Shown: positions 36,891 through 49,927 of the stretch, piece after piece | Layout of the letters: each line of letters opens with the position of its first letter | Position numbering within the stretch: the first letter of the stretch is position 1 | From: Struthidea cinerea | Lineage: Eukaryota > Chordata > Aves > Passeriformes > Corcoracidae | Reading direction: 5' to 3' | Assembly: GCA_013397865.1 (NCBI GenBank) | Contig: VZTI01002070.1 | Location: 1,236,168-1,300,167 of the forward strand | DNA length: 64,000 nucleotides | Notes under the pieces: model-generated | Told to the model about the DNA's origin: nothing | Databases searched by the model: none | What the model saw: only the letters and a program-made list of their open reading frames with translations | Translations under genes and position numbers: made by a program

Positions 36891-37306
36891 TTATTGCCTC
36901 TCCTTACAGGAGGGTATAACACTGGCAGCAATTACAACAGCACAAAAACTTTTGGCATATGAAATATTAACACAGGATTGACCCTGCATTGCCCCTGCCC
37001 ATCTCACCACGATTTCCCTTTACTCTCTTTTCCACACGTTCCAGTTACCGTCTCTGTTCCAACTCTATGCTAACCAACAGCTAAGAAACACTCAAGTTTG
37101 GTTCTTTTTTGTGTGTGTGTTTCTTAGATATAAAGCTCCTCAGTTAAAGCCATGACTGAGGTAAAACAGTGTGTCATTTGTGCTAGGAAACAACAGTATC
37201 CGATGGTGAATACTCCTTTAAATTTCAGTGGTCCTGCCAAAATTAATGAAAAAAACAAGATTTTTTCATCAGGACAAAATTAAACAGATGTAATTGATGA
37301 GAGTCA

Positions 37307-37348
37307 TCAGAATTGGTACCACTTCTTGTCTTTGTACTTCAACATCAT
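37307..37348 (-). CDS. STXBP5: STXBP5 last coding exon (C-terminus)
   Basis: This exon encodes 13 residues, MMLKYKDKKWYQF, followed by TGA (complement at 37307-37309). This is the invariant tomosyn C-terminus just after the R-SNARE helix. Unlike VAMPs, tomosyn has no transmembrane anchor here, so the protein stays soluble. The acceptor TTTCTAG lies directly upstream (AG at 37349-37350) and the exon starts in phase 0, matching the previous exon. The 3' UTR follows without interruption. Confidence 0.95.
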   Translation of the reverse strand: MMLKYKDKKWYQF

Positions 37349-38043
37349 CTAGAAAAACAAAAAGCAATTTCTAATTACTGTTCCTGCAATGTACCAAAAT
37401 ATACGACACAAACAAATGATATTCTTACAAAGCAGAGTGAGAAAGAAGCATTTTAGCAAAGCTTCTCAAAGTTGCGACAACAACATTGCTGAACACCGAG
37501 GGTTTAGCATGATGAATTTTCTGATGTTAATATCATTGCCAGTGATCTAGCCTCAGAAAACGACATTTTTGGGAGAATGGGGAGGTTTCACAGGACTTTA
37601 GGGTGTGGAAAGAAATTGGCATGAAAATGGATGAGAACAGCCATTCCGTGGTAGTTACCAAGGAATAAAACCAACTCGCATTCACGGGGTTTGCATACAC
37701 CGGGATCTTTCTTAAGGACAGCAGGAATCTGACATAAAGCATTACTCTTCTCATTAATTCAGTGACAATAAATAATTTTTTCAGTTATGAGAACTGAGTT
37801 GCACATTTAGAAGCTTACATGCCACTCCAGCAGACTGCATGCTCTAGACCAATGTGCCACGAGACAAAGGTGTTTCCATTAGTACTTAATTGTTGGGAGT
37901 AACAAGCGATATGTGAAAGGGAAGTATCCTTTATCAATCATGGTGCATGCCCTTTAGACAACTCTAACATGCCTTTGCAGAGCTCAGTCACTTGCAGAAC
38001 TTGCATTTGACAATCAGTTTAATGTTCAGCTTGACATACTCAC
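37349..38043 (-). other. STXBP5 last intron
   Basis: 695-bp intron, GTGAGT donor and TTTCTAG acceptor. No repeat or RNA gene seen. Confidence 0.9.
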
Positions 38044-38264
38044 CTCATGAGCGTGTTTTGAGAAAGAATCAGCACTGTAAAGCATAGCTGCAGTTTTTTC
38101 TTCCAATTCTCCCAGTTTCTGTCCTCTTTCATCCAGTGCCAACCGGGCTCGTGCCAGTTCACCAACTACACCAGATGCTGCCCCTTTGACACCTTCAATA
38201 CCCCCAGGTCCTGGAATATGCTGGGCAAGACTCCTTGATGCCTTCCCAGATGCTGATTCTCCAA
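38044..38264 (-). CDS. STXBP5: STXBP5 exon encoding the R-SNARE motif
   Basis: This 221-bp exon encodes about 74 residues. It starts at FGESASGKASRSLAQHIPGP and continues into a VAMP-like SNARE helix. The core includes GVVGELARARLALDERGQKL, where the Arg of LDERGQKL aligns with the zero-layer Arg of synaptobrevin (LERDQKL), followed by GELEEKTAAMLYSADSFSKH. This helix forms the four-helix bundle with syntaxin-1 and SNAP-25. The acceptor is TGCCTCCAG (AG at 38265-38266) and the donor is GTGAGT (38038-38043). It enters with a split codon (T|TT, Phe) and leaves in phase 0. Confidence 0.96.
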
Positions 38265-40240
38265 CTGGAGGCATTTGCAAAAAGCAGCAAATACAGAATA
38301 GTAAGTTTTTCTATCACAATTACATAAATATCACTGAAAGTAGTTTATAGAGAGGTGTAACTTGTTTGCATGGAGACTAAATACCTAATTGTAGGTATGA
38401 CTATGAGCAACACTCACTACTCTACATTAGTAGATGTTACTACATTAAAACTGAGATATTCAAACATATTTTCAAGTTTCCAGAAAGGTTATAAAACTGT
38501 AACCTCTTCACAGCTCAAGTGTGAAACTAAAATTCTCATGTTCATCAACAGAATTGTTAAAAAAAACACACTTTACCAGCACAATATAGCTTATTTCACA
38601 TGGAATGTGTTTTGAGATCAACAGACAAAGCAGAATAATTTTGAAAATACAAGCTGTGGTTAGTTCTGGAAGTGCTTTGCTGGTATGTAGGCCAGCCAGC
38701 ATGATTCCACCAGCAGAAGTTCCCTTTGATGGAAGTTCAATTTTACATGCAGACACCTGTAGATTAGGTGTCTATGCTGTCATTATTGTAAAAACCTTGC
38801 CAAAAAAAAAAAAAAAAAAAGAGTAATGTAGAAAGACAGTATGGATGTAAGAATAAATCAGCACAAATGGTCAGCTGAACAGCTCCAGACCCCAGTGATG
38901 GCATTGGCTACACTGACTTTGCTCACAATGGGACGTCAGCCACCCATTTCAATCAAGACACTTGATGTGCCAATCTCATGCAGAACTGTATACACTACAG
39001 AAATTTGGGTATTTGTTTTAAACAATAAAATATGGCTTAAATATTTTCTTTTTTCTACCTCTAGGAAAAATTACATTAACTTGTTAAATATGTTTTGATA
39101 CAGTATTTCAAGACACTCTGATTTGATTTTGTGCTTCTATTAACAATGATTTATTTACAGTACTTAATTTAAATGTATCTTTCTGTGAATTCCCAAAATA
39201 AGAAAGAGAAATAATTTCATTTATTAGAGATTCTGCTTTGACCCTCATGGTAAATATGGCTACTTTAAAGACATTCTCAGATGTCTTTTGAATAGTCATT
39301 GACCTCATTTTCAGGCTACAATTCATTAGGCTTTTTTTCTTCCATTCAGTACTATTTTCCTTCTAAAGATCCAAGCCAAAACTTAATGGTGGAAACTTGA
39401 AATTATATAAAGGGATAGCTTCTAAACTTACAAGGTGTTTTCCCCGTCCCAGTCATAGTAAACTATAATTTGTGCATGTAAATTTCTCTAGTGGAATACA
39501 TGGCCAACCTTCCACAGCATTACATATACATATATATTCACATATAAACACCCACAAAAGAAATCTTTAACATAGAAAGTGACCTCTAAATATCTGATGT
39601 TTGCTCAAAATGTACAGGCTCAAGTAATGGAGTCCAATTTAATTTTTATTGTGTAGAGATCAAAAGAACCAACACAAAAGAAAGGATTGGCAGGGCACCT
39701 TGTCAATTTTGACAGATACATTTCATGTTAATAAGAAGATGGTTCTTAAAAATAAGCTTGCGTAATATGGTGTTGCATCTAGCAAATATGTGAATAAATA
39801 AATGGAGGCTATTTTCCTTAAATATATTAAAGTGCTGAATGCCACCACAGGAAAGAAAAAAGGTGTAATCATAAAAATAATGAAAAAGATAAAGCAATGA
39901 AAATTTTGCCAAATCTGAATTTTACTGTCCTATAAACAGAGGACTGAATTGAAATATCATAGAGTTCTGTCCTTGCTGTCATTCCTAAGGCAGCTCTGCA
40001 CAAGTAAAACAAGGAAAATCTGGCAAATAACTGAAGTAGAGTGAAGTTTTAATTTTCTCACTGTCCAGAATAGCATTCTCCAAAAGCAGTCCCTTTCAGT
40101 TTACCAGCATAAATAGAATCATAGGCAGTACTACCTCTTCACAAAGGTAATGTTCTATCAACACAGCTAATACATTTATCAAGGATCACTGGCTTCCTTG
40201 GGTAGAAATACCAGACAAAGAACAATTAATAATAACTTAC
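38265..40240 (-). other. STXBP5 intron
   Basis: 1,976-bp AT-rich intron with a 19-bp A run (38802-38820). No other feature recognised. Confidence 0.9.
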
Positions 40241-40352
40241 AGAGTTCTTCTCTGTCAAGTGACTGTGCCCCACCTCCAAACAGGCCTTTAAAAAACCCCC
40301 TGTTTGGTGCTTCTGGTGTTTCTACAGGAGTGAAGAGCTCACCCAACATTTC
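40241..40352 (-). CDS. STXBP5: STXBP5 tail exon before the SNARE motif
   Basis: This 112-bp exon encodes EMLGELFTPVETPEAPNRGF followed by FKGLFGGGAQSLDREEL. It is part of the 'tail' of tomosyn/Lgl-family proteins linking the second beta-propeller to the SNARE motif. In the yeast homologues Sro7/77 the corresponding tail packs against the propeller; applying that here is family knowledge, not visible in the DNA. Acceptor TTGCAAAG, donor GTAAGT (40235-40240). It ends with one base that joins TT of the next exon. Confidence 0.95.
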
Positions 40353-41079
40353 CTTTGCAATGAAAGACACAAGGCATAAATTATTAGTAACAATGGAATG
40401 TTCTCTCACTTTCAGGATTTATTTAATGGATTTGAATTTCAAAATAAATATGCTTTAACGGGCATCTGTCTTTGCAAGGTGATGTAGGAAATAGAAAAAT
40501 AAAAATGTATTAAGAAATTTGTCCAAACCATCTGCTTCAGATGGTTGCAAGGTTAGGGCTCATGGAATTCAGAAGCAAAGAAACGCATTCAAGTGAAGCT
40601 TATTTGCCCCTCAACAACTTGGGCAAGACTCCTGACTTTCTACTACTGAAACTATATCTACAAATACTTATATCCACGCAGCAGTAGAAAAGTAGAGCCT
40701 GCAACTCTGCTATTTCATTATTCTGTGCAACTACCAAGCTGAAGCACGACTGAGAATTTTTCAAGCTGTCAGTATCCCCGAAATGTAATAGCTTCCTTCA
40801 AATATCCCCACTTGTGTCAGCACACACCTCCCCCAGCGTCAATTGATCAAGGGAATTTTAACTGCATGTTAAAGGAGGAAAATTCCTGTTGATCAAAATG
40901 AAATTAAGTAAGAAACTGATTCAGCTACAATAGCATGGATGAAGTGATTAATCTGGAATCAGACTCCACAGTAAAGGAAAACAAAAGGGGGAAAAAAAAA
41001 TCAAAGCACAAAAGTCAAAGTACTCAGCTCAGAATGTATCTAAGAAAAAAGTGATTTTTTTAAAAAAAGAGTTAATTAC
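40353..41079 (-). other. STXBP5 intron
   Basis: 727-bp intron with unique sequence. The acceptor is TTGCAAAG, unusually purine-rich at its end. Confidence 0.9.
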
Positions 41080-41245
41080 CTGAAGATTTTCACATGTTTC
41101 TTGGCTGTAGGTGAGCCTCTGTATTTCAGTTGGTGAGACAAGATAGAGTGCTTGTCCATTATTGGTGAAGCAGAATGTTCTGGCTATCCGCATATTGGTG
41201 AGTGGCAGGTAATATACATCCAACAGTGGCCTTAAACTTGGCAAA
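41080..41245 (-). CDS. STXBP5: STXBP5 exon, end of second WD40 propeller
   Basis: This 166-bp exon encodes about 55 residues, beginning LPSLRPLLDVYYLPLTNMRI and ending TYSQETCENLQ. It lies in the last blades of the second WD40 propeller, the scaffold shared with Lgl/Sro7 proteins. The acceptor is CTTAAG (AG at 41246-41247), with a modest pyrimidine tract. The donor is GTAATT (41074-41079), a weaker-than-average site. The first base completes a Ser codon (AG|T) and the exon ends in phase 0. Confidence 0.95.
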
Positions 41246-43764
41246 CTTAAGGAAAAGAATTTAAAAACCCATTAAATAGAGCAGAAATGTCTATTAAATG
41301 ATCAAATGGCTCATTTTTAAACTGCAATACATATTTTTTTCTCTTCACCATTTGATGAGTACCACAAACAGGTATCATTTAATGACGTTACAGAATCTCA
41401 AAACATGAGATTTTTCAAGGTAGCACCTCAAAATGAAACTTAAACTTCTGCATCACAGATGCATTTAAAAGCATTTTTAAATGACAGTCTGAGCATGCAA
41501 ATCACAAATTCACTATTTAATGAATTAGGCATTGCTTAATAATTACCAAGGTATTTTGATAAGTATCTACAAAGAGTTTACAATTAAACACCCTCTCTCT
41601 TCCCTCAGGTTAATAATTTCTCCTTGACTAAAAATACAAGTCTACAAGATCTCTCCTCGAGAACATTTAGAAATATAACATGGGTGTGCTGTCAAAGGAA
41701 AGCAGAATTCAGTAGCCTCAAAAAATCTTATGAATTAAGTCCCCCTTTTTTTTCTGACAAGATATTTAAGAGAAAGTCCTCTTAGAGCAAAGTTTGCTTA
41801 CCTTGTATTTTCACATTCTGTACATGTAACTGCAGAACTTACTGCATCAATCTACTGAAGAACAGACAGCACACTCGGGCTATAACAATGTTCCTCTACC
41901 AAACATTCCTCTCCCTCAATGTAATAATAAATGCAAGTAAGAAGGGACAAAACACCTAATTTCTTGACAAGTAGATCCCAAAATAAACCACTGTCTCAAA
42001 CATCCCCTGTGAAGTTCTTGTAAAAAATCTACAAAAGTTGTTAGCTGCAAATGTCCCAATAATACAATAAACAGCTTCTCCTGCAGACACCATCTGCATA
42101 ATATTATTATTTCTACACACTGAAAAAGCAGCAAAGAGGCAAAGTGAAATTAAAACCAAAGAAAGATGTAGTAACCACAACAGTGTCAGGTTGCCTTGTT
42201 TTGTTTTTTCTTTTTCTTTTTTTGCATGATGCTGAGATTGCCTTTGGAGGCAAGTTTGAAAAGTGAGAAATAAAAAGCAATATTCTCTTCTAAGCGTACC
42301 ACCCAGATATGACACCTCTGCCATGTATGTATCTAAAATAAGAATATTCCTAAGATAGCATCAGTAACAGGGAAGTGTTTTGCTTCAGATCAATGGAAGC
42401 ATAAAACATTCTTACAGCTTCAAAACACAAAAACACTAGATCAGATAGGACAACCATGATATCCATGAGAGCATTTTCATCATTTCTGTTACAGATTTGT
42501 TTGTTACTAAATCCTATCTGAGTTTTTATCAGTAGATAAGTTTTGGGCATCTTGGGTATGATACAGTGCTCTGACAACTTTACACAAACTGCATGTAAGG
42601 TCCACTCCTCAGCAGCAATTCATGCTTACGAAATGGAGCTCATCATTGAAGTCCAACTTCCCTACACAAGTTAACAATTCAGCATTTGAAATTTAGCACA
42701 TATGCAGAGTTAATTAGAAAACAACATGAATCCTGAAGAAGACAGGATTTGTTTCAATATATGGGATCTGAACATTACTAAGTTTAGTTTTAATTAGGAA
42801 AAGCAATACTGTTTGCCCTGCAAGGTGAGCAGCAGTTTGTAGAGATGTTTAGAATACATAAAACATGGGATATACATCAATGGAGTTACAGACTTACAGA
42901 CTACAATTAAAAAACAAGATTTGATTGTATCAGTTTTAGTTTTACTCCTAACAACTTCCTAAATAAATATTTTTTACAGAATTTTCCAAGCTGAAAGCTT
43001 CTTTTGGCAACCTTAAAAATAATCTTTTAGGAACTTTACTGGCATAATGTTATAGGGCCATGTTCCACATTCATCTTATCATTAGGCCACAACTAAACTG
43101 CAGGTGCAAGGGTGTAAGCATATACACACTGCTGTTCAGAATAAAATAGCACTTAGAAACACTTAAGATAAAGGACATGAAAATTACATAGGTGACCTGT
43201 AAGTATATTTAAACACTACTACTACAACACATGTTTAAACTCATAACTTAAACCTCTTACTTTAGATGACTTACTACTATACAACTGCTAGCAGTTAATC
43301 TTGCCTTCATAGCCTGAGCTTAAGGCCTTTAAGAAACAAGCAAGCTACACAAGAAAATATTAATTATTGAGCCATGAGTGTGACGCAAACAGCTGCACAA
43401 AAAATAGGTAGAGTCTGGTCAGGTACAAGCTAAAGGTCTGACTCAAAGCAGTTTTCTCCATCAGGGAGTAAACTCAACTTTTAGACAAACTTCAACTCAT
43501 GGACTTTTTATCACCTATTTGGAACTATGTGTTGAATCAGTGTAGCTTAAGCTAAAGTGGTAAACTTTTTCATGTGTTAAAGGCATAACTAATAGGAATG
43601 CGTTATCAAAATTATTCAGGCTCAAGTGCTGGAGAATCATCAACCCTGAGTGAATGTAATTTTTTTTTTTAAAAAATTCTTCATCCTATGGAAAAGGAAC
43701 CTTTCTGTGTAGCAGAAGACTATTTCTTCTTTTTATATTTAAGTTACCATGAAACAGGTCTTAC
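41246..43764 (-). other. STXBP5 intron
   Basis: 2,519-bp intron, AT-rich, no repeat or nested gene recognised. The open frames at 41956-42324 have no family features. Confidence 0.9.
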
Positions 43765-44134
43765 CTAAAAGTCATAATATGTCCATTGGCACAGAAACAT
43801 GCAAGGCAGATACTGTTACTCAACGACACTATGTCTCCACGAAGAACAAAAGAAGTCTCTGTTATATTTTGCTTATAAATACAGTTCTGGGAGGGCAGTG
43901 AGATAACTTTTGCTTGCTTTTCAGAACATATCACTGCATATTGGTTTTCACTGATTTCCTGAGAGGAAGAAGGGGACACTGAGACAGGTCGTCGCTTTTT
44001 TGCTTTTTCTTTTTCATCTTTATCTTCAGGAACATTATGTTCTCTCCAGGGTTCATGTGCTGGTGGGACCAAAGATCCTGTGGTGTCCAAAAAAGCCATT
44101 CTCAAGATTGCCCCTTTTAGCCTCAGGATGGTTC
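43765..44134 (-). CDS. STXBP5: STXBP5 large WD40-region exon
   Basis: At 370 bp this is the longest exon in the window, encoding about 123 residues. It starts TILRLKGAILRMAFLDTTG, passes through a lysine/glutamate-rich loop (NVPEDKDEKEKAKKRRPVS) and the serine stretch VSVSPSSSQEISENQ, and ends CLACFCANGHIMTF. The charged, Ser-rich loop is a surface insertion between propeller strands and a plausible phosphorylation region (inference). Acceptor TTTCCTAG, donor GTAAGA (43759-43764). It joins the upstream exon through a split Gly codon (G|GA). Confidence 0.96.
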
Positions 44135-45575
44135 CTAGGAAAGAGTAGTTGAGCACATTTCTAAAAGAGTTCTCCTAAATTGCTTTTCAAGCTACAAATT
44201 ATTCCTTTAAGAAGCTAGCAGAATGAAAAGAAAACAAGAATTTCAGTTTGCCTCTGTAGCAAAATGGGTATATGAAAATCTTTGGGCATTTATCTGAAAA
44301 CCAATGAAGCACAAACGTAATCAAGAAAATGTCAAACCAGTTTTCAAGGGTTAAGTGAATACTCTTCCATTAACTTCAAGGGAAATGTATACATTTACTA
44401 AGAGAGCCAGGCTGGCATACATATTTGTATTTAAGTTCAGTGTCACAAATGCAACTCATTTCATTCTCTCCTGATGAGTACACAGTATACTTAAAATCAA
44501 CAATACATGTTATTAGTCTAAGGTGAGCTCCACTTTTTCCTTTAATTGGTTCAGAAACAAGCATGTGTGGTTTTTTTATTTCTCCCCTGCAGTTCACACT
44601 TGAATCCACTTCTTTAGCTTGAAATGAAAGAGAAAAGTTTTCCCTCCTTACTGCTGAAATCACTGTCTCTGTAGGCCAGATCCTAAGCTAATAGATTTTA
44701 TTTTACTTTAATTTATTCACACATAAGTAACAACATGCACATTTGCTAAGTACAAAATATAAAGCAATATCTTTTAAGGATTATGTTGCAGATCCAGTGA
44801 TGAAACACACTGCCTGGCCTGCAGCCTTGCCTTTATGGTCAAATGTTACCAAATCTGAACACTGTTGTCAGTACCTTACTCGATGGGCACAAATCACATG
44901 TATGGTCTAGATGTCCACTCCTAATCATTCCTACAATCAAATAGCATTGCAATTTGTATGTTTGATACCATCTGTGTAACAAAATGGACTAGAGCAGCAC
45001 GTTCTGCATGAGACAGTGGTAGCAGGAAAGCTAAATCTATGCCAAACAGTATATCCAATAAACCATTAATACATAATTACAACAAAATCAGTTGATGTGC
45101 ATCAGAAAAACAAGATACAAGACCTTTCACAGCAATCCAAAGGAATATTTTATCACTAATATTTCAAGCTAGTTGTTCAATTTACAGCCTTAGTTTGCAC
45201 TCCCTTTTCTTGCTGCAGGAAAACTGATTGATTCTTACCTCATGACTAAAACACAATAATAAACTGAGCATTTGATACTATCATCTCTTCTGCTATCTCT
45301 GTTTAACAACTGCAAACATTGTTTTCTCAGCAAGTATACACTAAAGTTGTATTTTTATATTATAGGAGATTGTACTTTTCACTTTTCCAACTTGAGCAAC
45401 TCTGGTAATAAAGTAATCAGTCTAGATTGTTAAACTTAGCAGCTAAATCAATGGAATATATATTTTTAATTAATCAATAATTAAAAAGAAAACCCCTAAC
45501 AGTTTCTTAAAAAAATGTGAAGAACTACAACAATACTTTATCAAAGCATACTTTAGCCTTCTGCTTTGTACATAC
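44135..45575 (-). other. STXBP5 intron
   Basis: 1,441-bp intron with no recognised feature. Confidence 0.9.
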
Positions 45576-45815
45576 CACTAGGAGAAACAATTACTGGCTG
45601 AAGAAGTCTTTGCTCTCCTCCTGGGGGTAAGTTCAGTACAATGACAAGCACGGTCCCCAGCGTGGTCCCAACCCACAGGCATGGGGAAGGCGACGTATCA
45701 GCCTTTCTTGTGAAAGTCTCACAAAAATGAAGAGCTGAAATTGCCTCGCGTGACTCTTTATCAATGCTAGTTACACTAGAACTCCGGGATCGACTGAAAG
45801 AGTTGTCTTTGACAT
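45576..45815 (-). CDS. STXBP5: STXBP5 exon after the hypervariable linker
   Basis: This 240-bp exon encodes 80 residues beginning VKDNSFSRSRSSSVTSIDKE. It then re-enters WD40 sequence (CLWVGTTLGTVLVIVLNLPP) and ends at LLQPVIVSPS. The N-terminal SRSRSSS run is rich in basophilic kinase consensus sites. Acceptor TTATTTTCAG (AG at 45816-45817), donor GTATGT (45570-45575). The exon starts with two bases of a split Asp codon and ends with one base, so it is symmetric in phase like the small exons upstream. Confidence 0.95.
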
Positions 45816-48800
45816 CTGAAAATAAATCAGTATTCATTAAAAACAATGGCAAATTGCAGGGATTAAGATAATTTAATTATTCTTTTGTTCTTTAGCATCA
45901 ACTGTATATTAACTATAATGCTATTGATTTTTCCACCCCTATACTTCCTTAGTCATATTTCCTTATGCCCCAGTTTCCAGCTGTTTCTTGAGCAAAGCAC
46001 CCAATCTTTGTTGCAGAGGATGCCATTAGGTAATTATCATGAACAATTTTTAGGCATATATCTGTGTTCTAGAGCCAGAGAATAATAGTGGCACTCCTTT
46101 AAAAAAGTTGAATTACAAACCTCTCTGCCAATTAGTTCATCAATCAGATGAAAAAGTATTAGCTCCCATGGGACACAGTTAACTAATCTCAGGAAGATAC
46201 AACTATTTTAGTTTAGGAACTGCAGTGACATCGCACAGCATGATAGCACGGAACCTGTAATGACTCACAATATTGTTCCACTTTAGGAAACTGTGTGCAG
46301 GAGATCTAACAGGCTATTTACACACCCCCAAACTTTCAGTAAGAGAAATAACAAATGCTATCAAATGCCACCTGGTACTGCTATGCAAAGGTGAAAATCT
46401 CCACTTTGAATGCTGTAGCATAGTGCCAGTAATAGCACTAAAGCCTTTCAGGACGCCTTGCTCACTGCTTAGCAAACAAGTGAATTCTAATGTTAACAAA
46501 ACTAAATGTGCTGTTCCACTCTTGCTGTATGCAATCTCTAGGGATGGCAATACCTAATTCAACTGAATTTATCCGTGCATTCACAAATTAATGCTATACT
46601 TTCTTGATTCATACTTGCGAAGTTTTAGCACAAGACAGCCCTCACCAGCAAAGGTTTGTGCAATTTATATTATGCTTTCTAAAAAAATAACTCAAAAAAA
46701 TCTTTTGAGTAGAGTATAGATGCAACTGACATTTTTAAAGCAGGATTAAGAGCTAAAGAACAACATTTAACCATGTACTATTTGGAAGTATTACTATGTT
46801 AGTTTCATTAAATTACTGAAAACTTTCTACGAAGAATATCTAACATGCATTTGGAAAGCATACATACTAGATTTCAACTGACTAAATACACACATCTACT
46901 TAACACAAACAGTGAATCTTCTCAGGAGGTAATTGCCTCATTCCAACAAGGATAGAAAAAAACATTGTCCTGATGAATTTTAGCTGTCAAATATAAAACA
47001 TGGATTATAGAAACTAACTCGATCACTCAGATGGTGACATACTAAGTTATCACATTAAAAGCAATAAATCCAGTGTAAAACAATGAAAACAATAATTTGT
47101 TTTTATACGTCTTCTAATGACCACCACCTCTTATGATGCTTGTTTTTTCAGGCTTGAGAAACCATTATTAATTTAATGGTTTTTTCCAACTTTAACATGG
47201 ATTAATCAGTCTGAATATAACCAATCATACAGTAACTGCAATAGGCATAGCTTTAAATGTGCATTTGTGAGTTCTAGCTGGTTGATTTGAAGAGCATGTG
47301 TACAAATTCCAGAAGCATTGGGACAGACAGGAAAAAAACCAGTAAAACTAACTTGTCAGACAATATGGGCATTTTTGAGAGTGGAGAATCCATTCCGAAG
47401 AGAGAACAGAGGGTTAAAAGTTTAACAGCTTTAGTGCATCCTATTTATCCTGAAGTCAAGGAAGAAGTTTGTAAATGGATTAGATTCAGATGAAGAGGAA
47501 GGAACAGCAGCGTGATGAATCACTACACACCATCGGAAGGATGGAAAGATGAGGCTCTGGAGTAAGTAAAGCAAGGAATAGCACCTAGTGGCAGTAGTAT
47601 CTTACTCGATTAGAACATTGAAAAGCAATGGTATAATGCAGAGAAGGGTAAGTTCAAGATAATTTCTGTTTTAGAAAGTGGAGAATAAATACAGAAACAC
47701 GTACTTTAGATTTTATCTGTTCAGAAAGGAAAAGGAGCAGGTTAAAGATCTAAAGACAGAAAACTAATTTGAAAGAACAAGATCATGGAAGAGTAGGTTT
47801 CAAGAAGCCATGGAAAGAAATGAGAGAAAATGATAAGGATAATGAATTTAGGAGAAAGGCATTTCAGTTGTCTCCTGCAGCCAGTAGATATGGCCACTAA
47901 AGTGACAAAAATACAAGCAAGCCAACACTGAAGAACACTATGCAAAAGCTATACCACTACAAGAAAAGACAGAAGCAAAATTTAAAAAAATTATAATTGC
48001 TTAAGAAACTTATTTACTGGCCTGAAAACCTAGAAGAATTTTACAGAGAATAAAGTGATGTTTCTAAGCACAGATATTCACATACATGCAAAGTCAAAAC
48101 CAGTCAAAGGCTATTACAATTCAGAAGGTACAGACTATTTTATGAGTATATCAGAAATGATGTGACAAAAAAACCCTTCCACTATTTCAGTAGACAGAAC
48201 AGCAAATATTAGGTGATGTAGAAAACACTGTAACTCTTTCAAGATTGGAAAGTGCTGAAAAAAATTCAGCATTCACTTTTCACCAGTCTTCATTAGAGAA
48301 AAGTAACAATTCCAAGTACTTACTGCCATCAAAGAACTGTGAGTAAAACAACAGAATTAAAATTGGTCAATATTTAGGTATAAATGTGTTCCAGTTTGCC
48401 AAGTATGAAATTCACCCTATACCAAAATTATTCCTAAACCATTAGTAAATGTAGTGTGGAACAACAGAAAGGTATTGAAAAGAGTCATCAATTTCTTCTG
48501 CTCTTTTGTGCCGACATAGCCACAGTTAAATCACTCTAGTTCCGGACACTAAGTTTAGAAAGACCAGGAAAAATTCCAGTTCCAGAGGAGATTAACAGAA
48601 GCCACCCTAGGTTTAGATACCATAACCTAAAGAAGAAGGAACTGAATTCTGTAAAGAAAAAAAATCTGCAAAAATGAAATTACAGATAACGATGACAGAT
48701 TTCAACAGCATAAAAAAATTACTAACAAAGATAGGAAGTACTTTTTATCCCTGTTTATCATGGAAAGGACAAGAAAAAGTTAACATGGAAGCAAGGAAGT

Positions 48801-49927
48801 TTGATTAAATAACAGGAAATCTGTCTAATTAGACTACACAACAGTGAAACTTTAGCTGGTATATTTCTAAAAACTTATTTATTGGAGGCTCATGAATAGA
48901 TCAGAGGTCAAATTGTCAAAACATCTGTATCCCTGCCAAAGGATTCTTGCCAATCCTTGGATTAAAGAATCTCTGAGGGTTGCTTCCAACTTTACATGTC
49001 TCTGAGAAGGGCAAGCTGTAACAGTAAATCAGGGTGGTCCAGCTCAGTTTCAGAATATCCTAGTGCCACGGACTTCTTCCCTTGTCGATAGCAGCAGCAC
49101 CTGGCAAACACACAGTGCTACAGCTGCCAGTCTGATCCCGTCTGTCTTCTGCTGGGCTTGTGGTAACAATTCTGCTGCAGAAAGAGGAGCAAGCTGTGGC
49201 AGGCAGAAGGCAGTTGCATTTACTGCTGTAGGTCTACAGTTGTCCCCCATCATCTTTAGAGAACAAGTCAGAGGAGCTGGATCTCATCTAACAGCTGGCA
49301 GTCAAAGTATTAAAAAACCCCAACCTACTCATTTGTATGCTGTTTTAGTTAGGCAACACAATGACCTTTAGTCATTTACAGATCTCATAACTGAGCTGAT
49401 CCTTATCTAAAAAGTTACTGTGCATTTTCAAGAAAAATAAATTCTCAGACTGGTCATCCATCCGAACAGCTGTATATTGCTTTACTTTAGAGACAGTGGT
49501 CACAAGACAATTAACATTTATAAAACTATGCCCAACTGTTTGTTGAGAGCACCTCAACATATCCTGTAAAGGTATTTCATTTTTCAATTTAAAATGCATC
49601 AGATGGTCCTAAAGAGGCAGCAGTTTTCCTAATGCTGTCTGCTTATTCACGCTTTTGCTATCACAGCACTACTGATGTGAGTGACAGATGCCTAAAAGTT
49701 ATGATGCAAGTGTGATAAGCCATATACAGGAATTGCAGGCTTACCTTATGATGACAGCAATGACATTTTGTGCCTGAGAGTCCCCAAAAAGAGTGGAATT
49801 AAAATTTTATTTCTAGACTTCAGACAAATGCAACATAAAGTCATGATAGCTTATATAATTTAGGCCTCTTACTTTAACATACTCACATTCAGATTTAGTA
49901 AAAATGAAATCAACTATATAAACTTAC
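45816..49927 (-). other. STXBP5 intron
   Basis: 4,112-bp intron. Near 48930-49005 the plus strand reads CTCTGAGGGTTGCTTCCAAC followed by TTTACATGTCTCTGA, reminiscent of the CR1 3' end (GGTCCCTTCCAAC...TTCTATGA), so an old sense CR1 tail is possible. Nothing else recognised. Confidence 0.85.
48930..49005 (+). mobile_element. Possible CR1 3'-tail remnant
   Basis: Weak resemblance to the CR1 3' terminus (GGGTTGCTTCCAACTTTACA against the GGGTCCCTTCCAACC family end). It is short and diverged, so the assignment is tentative. Confidence 0.3.

Larger units (their letters stand above)
31580..37306 (-). other. STXBP5: STXBP5 3' untranslated region (long)
   Basis: From the stop codon the minus strand runs about 5.7 kb with no convincing gene, high A+T, and many AATAAA signals (complement TTTATT) at 34743, 33849, 33197 and 31598. 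The 31598 signal is followed by a region with GU/U-rich motifs, so I place the distal end near 31580. Human STXBP5 transcripts also have several kilobases of 3' UTR. Five perfect UGUANAUA Pumilio motifs, a U-rich UUUG tract (about 34004-34150) and a 15-bp inverted repeat are visible. The end position is inferred; only transcript reads would settle it. Confidence 0.6.

Noticed and set aside
41956..42324. 122-codon minus-strand frame in an STXBP5 intron
   Set aside because: It does not join the flanking exons in phase (they already join each other) and has no tomosyn sequence.
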